Below, piece by piece: positions 61,473 to 64,000 of a DNA stretch of 64,000 nucleotides (its first letter is position 1; each line of letters starts with the position of its first letter). A model generated the notes under the pieces. The model searched no databases. It saw nothing but the letters and a program-made list of their open reading frames with translations, and was not told the DNA's origin. Position numbers and translations under genes: made by a program. The stretch is from Piper betle (lineage: Eukaryota > Streptophyta > Magnoliopsida > Piperales > Piperaceae), in the NCBI GenBank assembly GCA_033002965.1, contig JAURVB010013847.1, positions 1 through 64,000 of the forward strand. Direction: 5' to 3'.

Positions 61473-63096
61473 ATGCTCAAGTTCGAGCTTCTTGTGTTTT
61501 TTGGTCGTATTGTTTGCCGCTGGGACCGCCGGCCGGAGCAACATGATCTTGTTGAAAGAACGGAGGGGAGATGGAGAAGATAGGGACCGAGGCAGGCCTG
61601 GAGGCCAGGTTGGTGACGGCGGAGGCGAGGCGGCCGGTGATCACGGTGAGGAAGGACGGGTCGGGGGACTACCGGACATTGACGGCGGCGGTAGACAGCA
61701 TTCCGGCGGGGAATACGAGGAGGACCGTCATTCGCTTTGGGAGGGGGGTGTACAGGGAGAAGGAGACGGTGCCAAGGGAGAAGCCATTCCTCACTTTCTA
61801 CGGCGAGGAGGCCGGTGAGGCGGACATGCCGGTGGTCATCTTCGACGGGACAGCGGCGCAGTTCGGCACCTTGCACAGCGCCACCGTCGCCGTGGAGTCG
61901 AACCATTTCATGGACGTCAACATGGTTTTATAGTCATTAATTAGTATTATAATTGCCATCGCTCCTCTAGTCATAACAATTAACAAGGTAAGTTCTTATT
62001 CTGCTGTTCTAGTACATAATACACTATATCAAATATAAATTTTCAATCTTTTTTTGTTTATATTTTTTCTTGTTTGGTCAGTGCAATATTATTGTTACAC
62101 ATGATCATAATTTCTTCGATCTTCACAGTAACACTCTTGGTCCTGGAAATTATTTTGTGCATGTTCGAGAATTATCTTAGCCATGAGGATTAAAAATTGG
62201 ATGGCTAGCCAAAAGAATATTTGAACAATAATATTGTCAGAAATAAATATGATATCCCTCAACGTTTTTGGTTTAATTTCTTTAAATTCTACTCCTGCAC
62301 CAGAATTGGGAGTAGCTGCTGCTTAAGCGGTGGCGCTGAGGATCTCCGGCAACAAGGCCGCCTTCTTCAACTGCAAATTCTACGGCAACCAAGACACTCT
62401 CTGCAACGATAGAGGCAAGCATTTCTTCAGAAACTGCTACATCAAAGGCACCGTTGATTTCATCTTCGGCAATGGGAGATCAATCTACGTCGTAAACTCT
62501 AAGATACCTGATAATCCTAGACGTTTATTGTGGCAAATTGATAGTAATCACCTGCATGGTGCACATCTTTAATCATGCAGAATTGTCATATACATTCTGG
62601 AGAGGTGGGGAAGTGCGTTGACAGCTCAGGCAAGGGAGACGGTAGCAGACAAGAGCGGCTTCTCCTTCGTGCAATGCACCGTCGACGGCTCTGGCAGCGC
62701 TTTACTGGGTCGACCATGGCGCAGAAGGTGTAGGGTGGTGTTTGCTTCCTCCTAGTAAGTGTCGTTAATCCTCATGGATGGGATGATATGGGCCACAATG
62801 AACGTGACCGGTAAAATAATTTAAGACCCATTTCATTAGTTTTCCTCTAATTTGGCTCATAGCATAGGAATAGTATATAAGGTTAATGTGATTGATAGCG
62901 TTTCTTATTTGTTATGTTTCTTGGATTTGGTAGGACTGTTTTCTACGGGGAATACAATTACCCTGGCCCGGGATCAAGCACGAATAATAGAGTGAACTAT
63001 GCAAAGATGTTGAGTGACAAACAAGCCAAACTATTTATCAGTCCCAATTTTATCAAGCCTAAGAAATGGTTGCTCCCCGCCTTTGATCTAGATTAA
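61473..63096 (+). pseudogene. Pectinesterase (pectin methylesterase) pseudogene
   Basis: A secretory leader (MLKFELLVFF, then VVLFAAGTAG after a frame break near 61504) precedes the enzyme domain. The domain starts RPVITVRKDGSGDYRTLTAA (about 61630), continues to GTAAQFGTLHSATVAVESNH and hits a stop at 61931-61933. Later exons carry [24 protein letters not shown] and [10 protein letters not shown] at 62330-62490, LTAQAR, GFSFVQC and LGRPWR at 62612-62722, VVNPHGWDDMGHNERD at about 62763-62810, and RTVFYGEYNYPGPG to the stop at 63094-63096. QDTL, DFIFG and LGRPWR are the family's active-site motifs, and all are present. A TAA replaces the Gln codon of the usual AQAVALR at 62324-62326. Sequence is lost after VVFA near 62750. 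At least four lesions make it dead. The intact family demethylesterifies wall pectin. Confidence 0.88.
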
Positions 63097-63776
63097 TTGG
63101 GATTTAAATCAATTTTCAGATTGCAAGGGTGAAGGTAATTGTATCAGAGTTAGAATTATCAGCCCTAGATGCTGGTTATCTTCATTCGTAGTTGTAGTTG
63201 TGATCTCACTTTTGTCTCAGCGTAGGGGTTTGTACTTTCCACTTTCAGTACTTACATGCGTCCAATATAAAGGTTGCAATCACGAGCTACTCGGTAAGCT
63301 TTGCCCCGACTTTCCTCGATGGAATATTTATTAATCTTTTATTTTCTCAAGTATATACTGTCTTAAACACAAGTAAACCGCCCGCTTACCTGGAAGATTA
63401 GAAGATTGCCGTCCGTTTAAATAATTGGCATATACTGGAAGATTGAAAGTTTAGAATATTCACCCAAAGTTGTCTATAGCTCAGGTAAAAAGGCTGAATT
63501 TCACGACATTGATATAAACAGAGAAAAAAAAGATATCAAGGAAGCTCGAGCAGAGAGAAGGATTCTGATTTGCATACGTTTGAATGCAGGAAGACAATGA
63601 GCTTATCTCATCTTCCAATGTATCTCCATTCTCCCTGGTTGTATACATCATTTGCTGGTCGTATCCGTGTTCTATATTAGCTCAATGACGCAGTATTTTT
63701 TGTTATAAAACTGCATTCCCCTTCGGCAGGGGACATTTAACAATACATCATTTCGAAGTAGCCATAGTTGAATTGG
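63097..63776. other. Region between the pectinesterase pseudogene and the right-edge gene
   Basis: It probably holds former 3' UTR of the pseudogene and the 3' UTR of the minus-strand gene at the edge. No other feature is seen. Confidence 0.35.
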
Positions 63777-63852
63777 CTACATGGACATGGACGCTGCAGG
63801 GAATAACTTATCCAACAGTGTGTATATCCCTCCACCAAGTAGAAGTGCGCCA
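63777..63852 (-). CDS. Possible last exon of an unidentified membrane protein (partial)
   Basis: On the minus strand a good acceptor (TTCTTTTGCAG, ending at 63853) is followed by an open frame GALLLGGGIYTLLDKLFPAA and then SMSM before a stop at 63777-63779. The peptide is hydrophobic like the end of a membrane segment. The rest of the gene would lie beyond 64000. I do not recognise the family. The single short exon could be chance. Confidence 0.3.
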
Positions 63853-64000
63853 CTGCAAAAGAAGACACAACTAATAAGGCATAACCAAAAGCAATAAATT
63901 GGAAGTTGAAACTGATGCTCGCGATTCAAGGTTCTAAAGAGATACAAAAGGGAAAAAAGCATCACGATGTTGAGATTCTTTAATGAGGTGTATTAATCCG

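Noticed and set aside
1..64000. A clustered multi-gene pathway or novel system
   Set aside because: The genes belong to unrelated families, lie far apart, point in mixed directions and several are dead. No shared function is visible.

Overview
The window is nuclear DNA from a flowering plant. It has intron-rich genes with GT/AG splice sites and plant-specific families: a FAR1/FHY3-related protein, an FLZ zinc finger, a group VII ERF, a subgroup XI bHLH, a SAC phosphoinositide phosphatase and a pectinesterase. The long spacers between genes are AT-rich and full of LTR, TRIM and MITE remnants. I cannot name the species. There is no CRISPR array or operon, and I saw no rRNA or tRNA gene.

Left part (1-26140). 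A FAR1-RELATED gene on the minus strand runs off the left edge. It is followed by a TIR element, GC-rich tandem repeats and a 5'-truncated long LTR (about 4040-6808). An FLZ zinc-finger gene (+, 9480-10084) converges with a seven-coding-exon bHLH gene (-, 11151-13555). After about 8 kb of AT-rich DNA with old TIR elements comes a group VII ERF gene (+, 21896-23794). It keeps its Met-Cys N-terminus and AP2 domain, but has an in-frame internal duplication and two frameshifts that cut off its conserved C-terminus. A decayed RBR-type ubiquitin ligase lies next to it (-, 25115-26140).

Middle (26323-45227). A 3.8 kb solo LTR has a perfect 5-bp target duplication and carries a nested TIR element. 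A second nested pair of elements follows (30533-32066), then a second decayed RBR paralogue (-, 34635-35501). The largest gene is a 16-exon FIG4-like SAC-domain phosphoinositide phosphatase (-, 37195-45227). A complete miniature LTR element (TRIM) sits in one of its introns. Reading-frame breaks in two or three of its exons fall at homopolymers and may be assembly errors.

Right part (45228-64000). This is mostly mobile DNA: a CACTA-like MITE, a 253-bp tandem duplication, a GC-rich palindrome of about 780 bp, a heavily decayed Ty1/copia element (51197-57210) with a GC-rich 69-bp minisatellite behind its primer-binding site, a composite foldback, and a tandem array of five TRIM-type LTRs (59967-61355). 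A pectinesterase pseudogene follows (61473-63096), then what looks like the last exon of a minus-strand gene cut by the right edge.

The plausibly functional genes (FAR1-like, FLZ, bHLH, and perhaps ERF and SAC) are unrelated neighbours, as expected in a plant chromosome arm. They do not form a cluster. I found no convincing new multi-gene system. The strongest unusual signals are the rearranged ERF-VII gene, the large palindrome, the TRIM structures, and the repeated homopolymer frame breaks in otherwise conserved genes.
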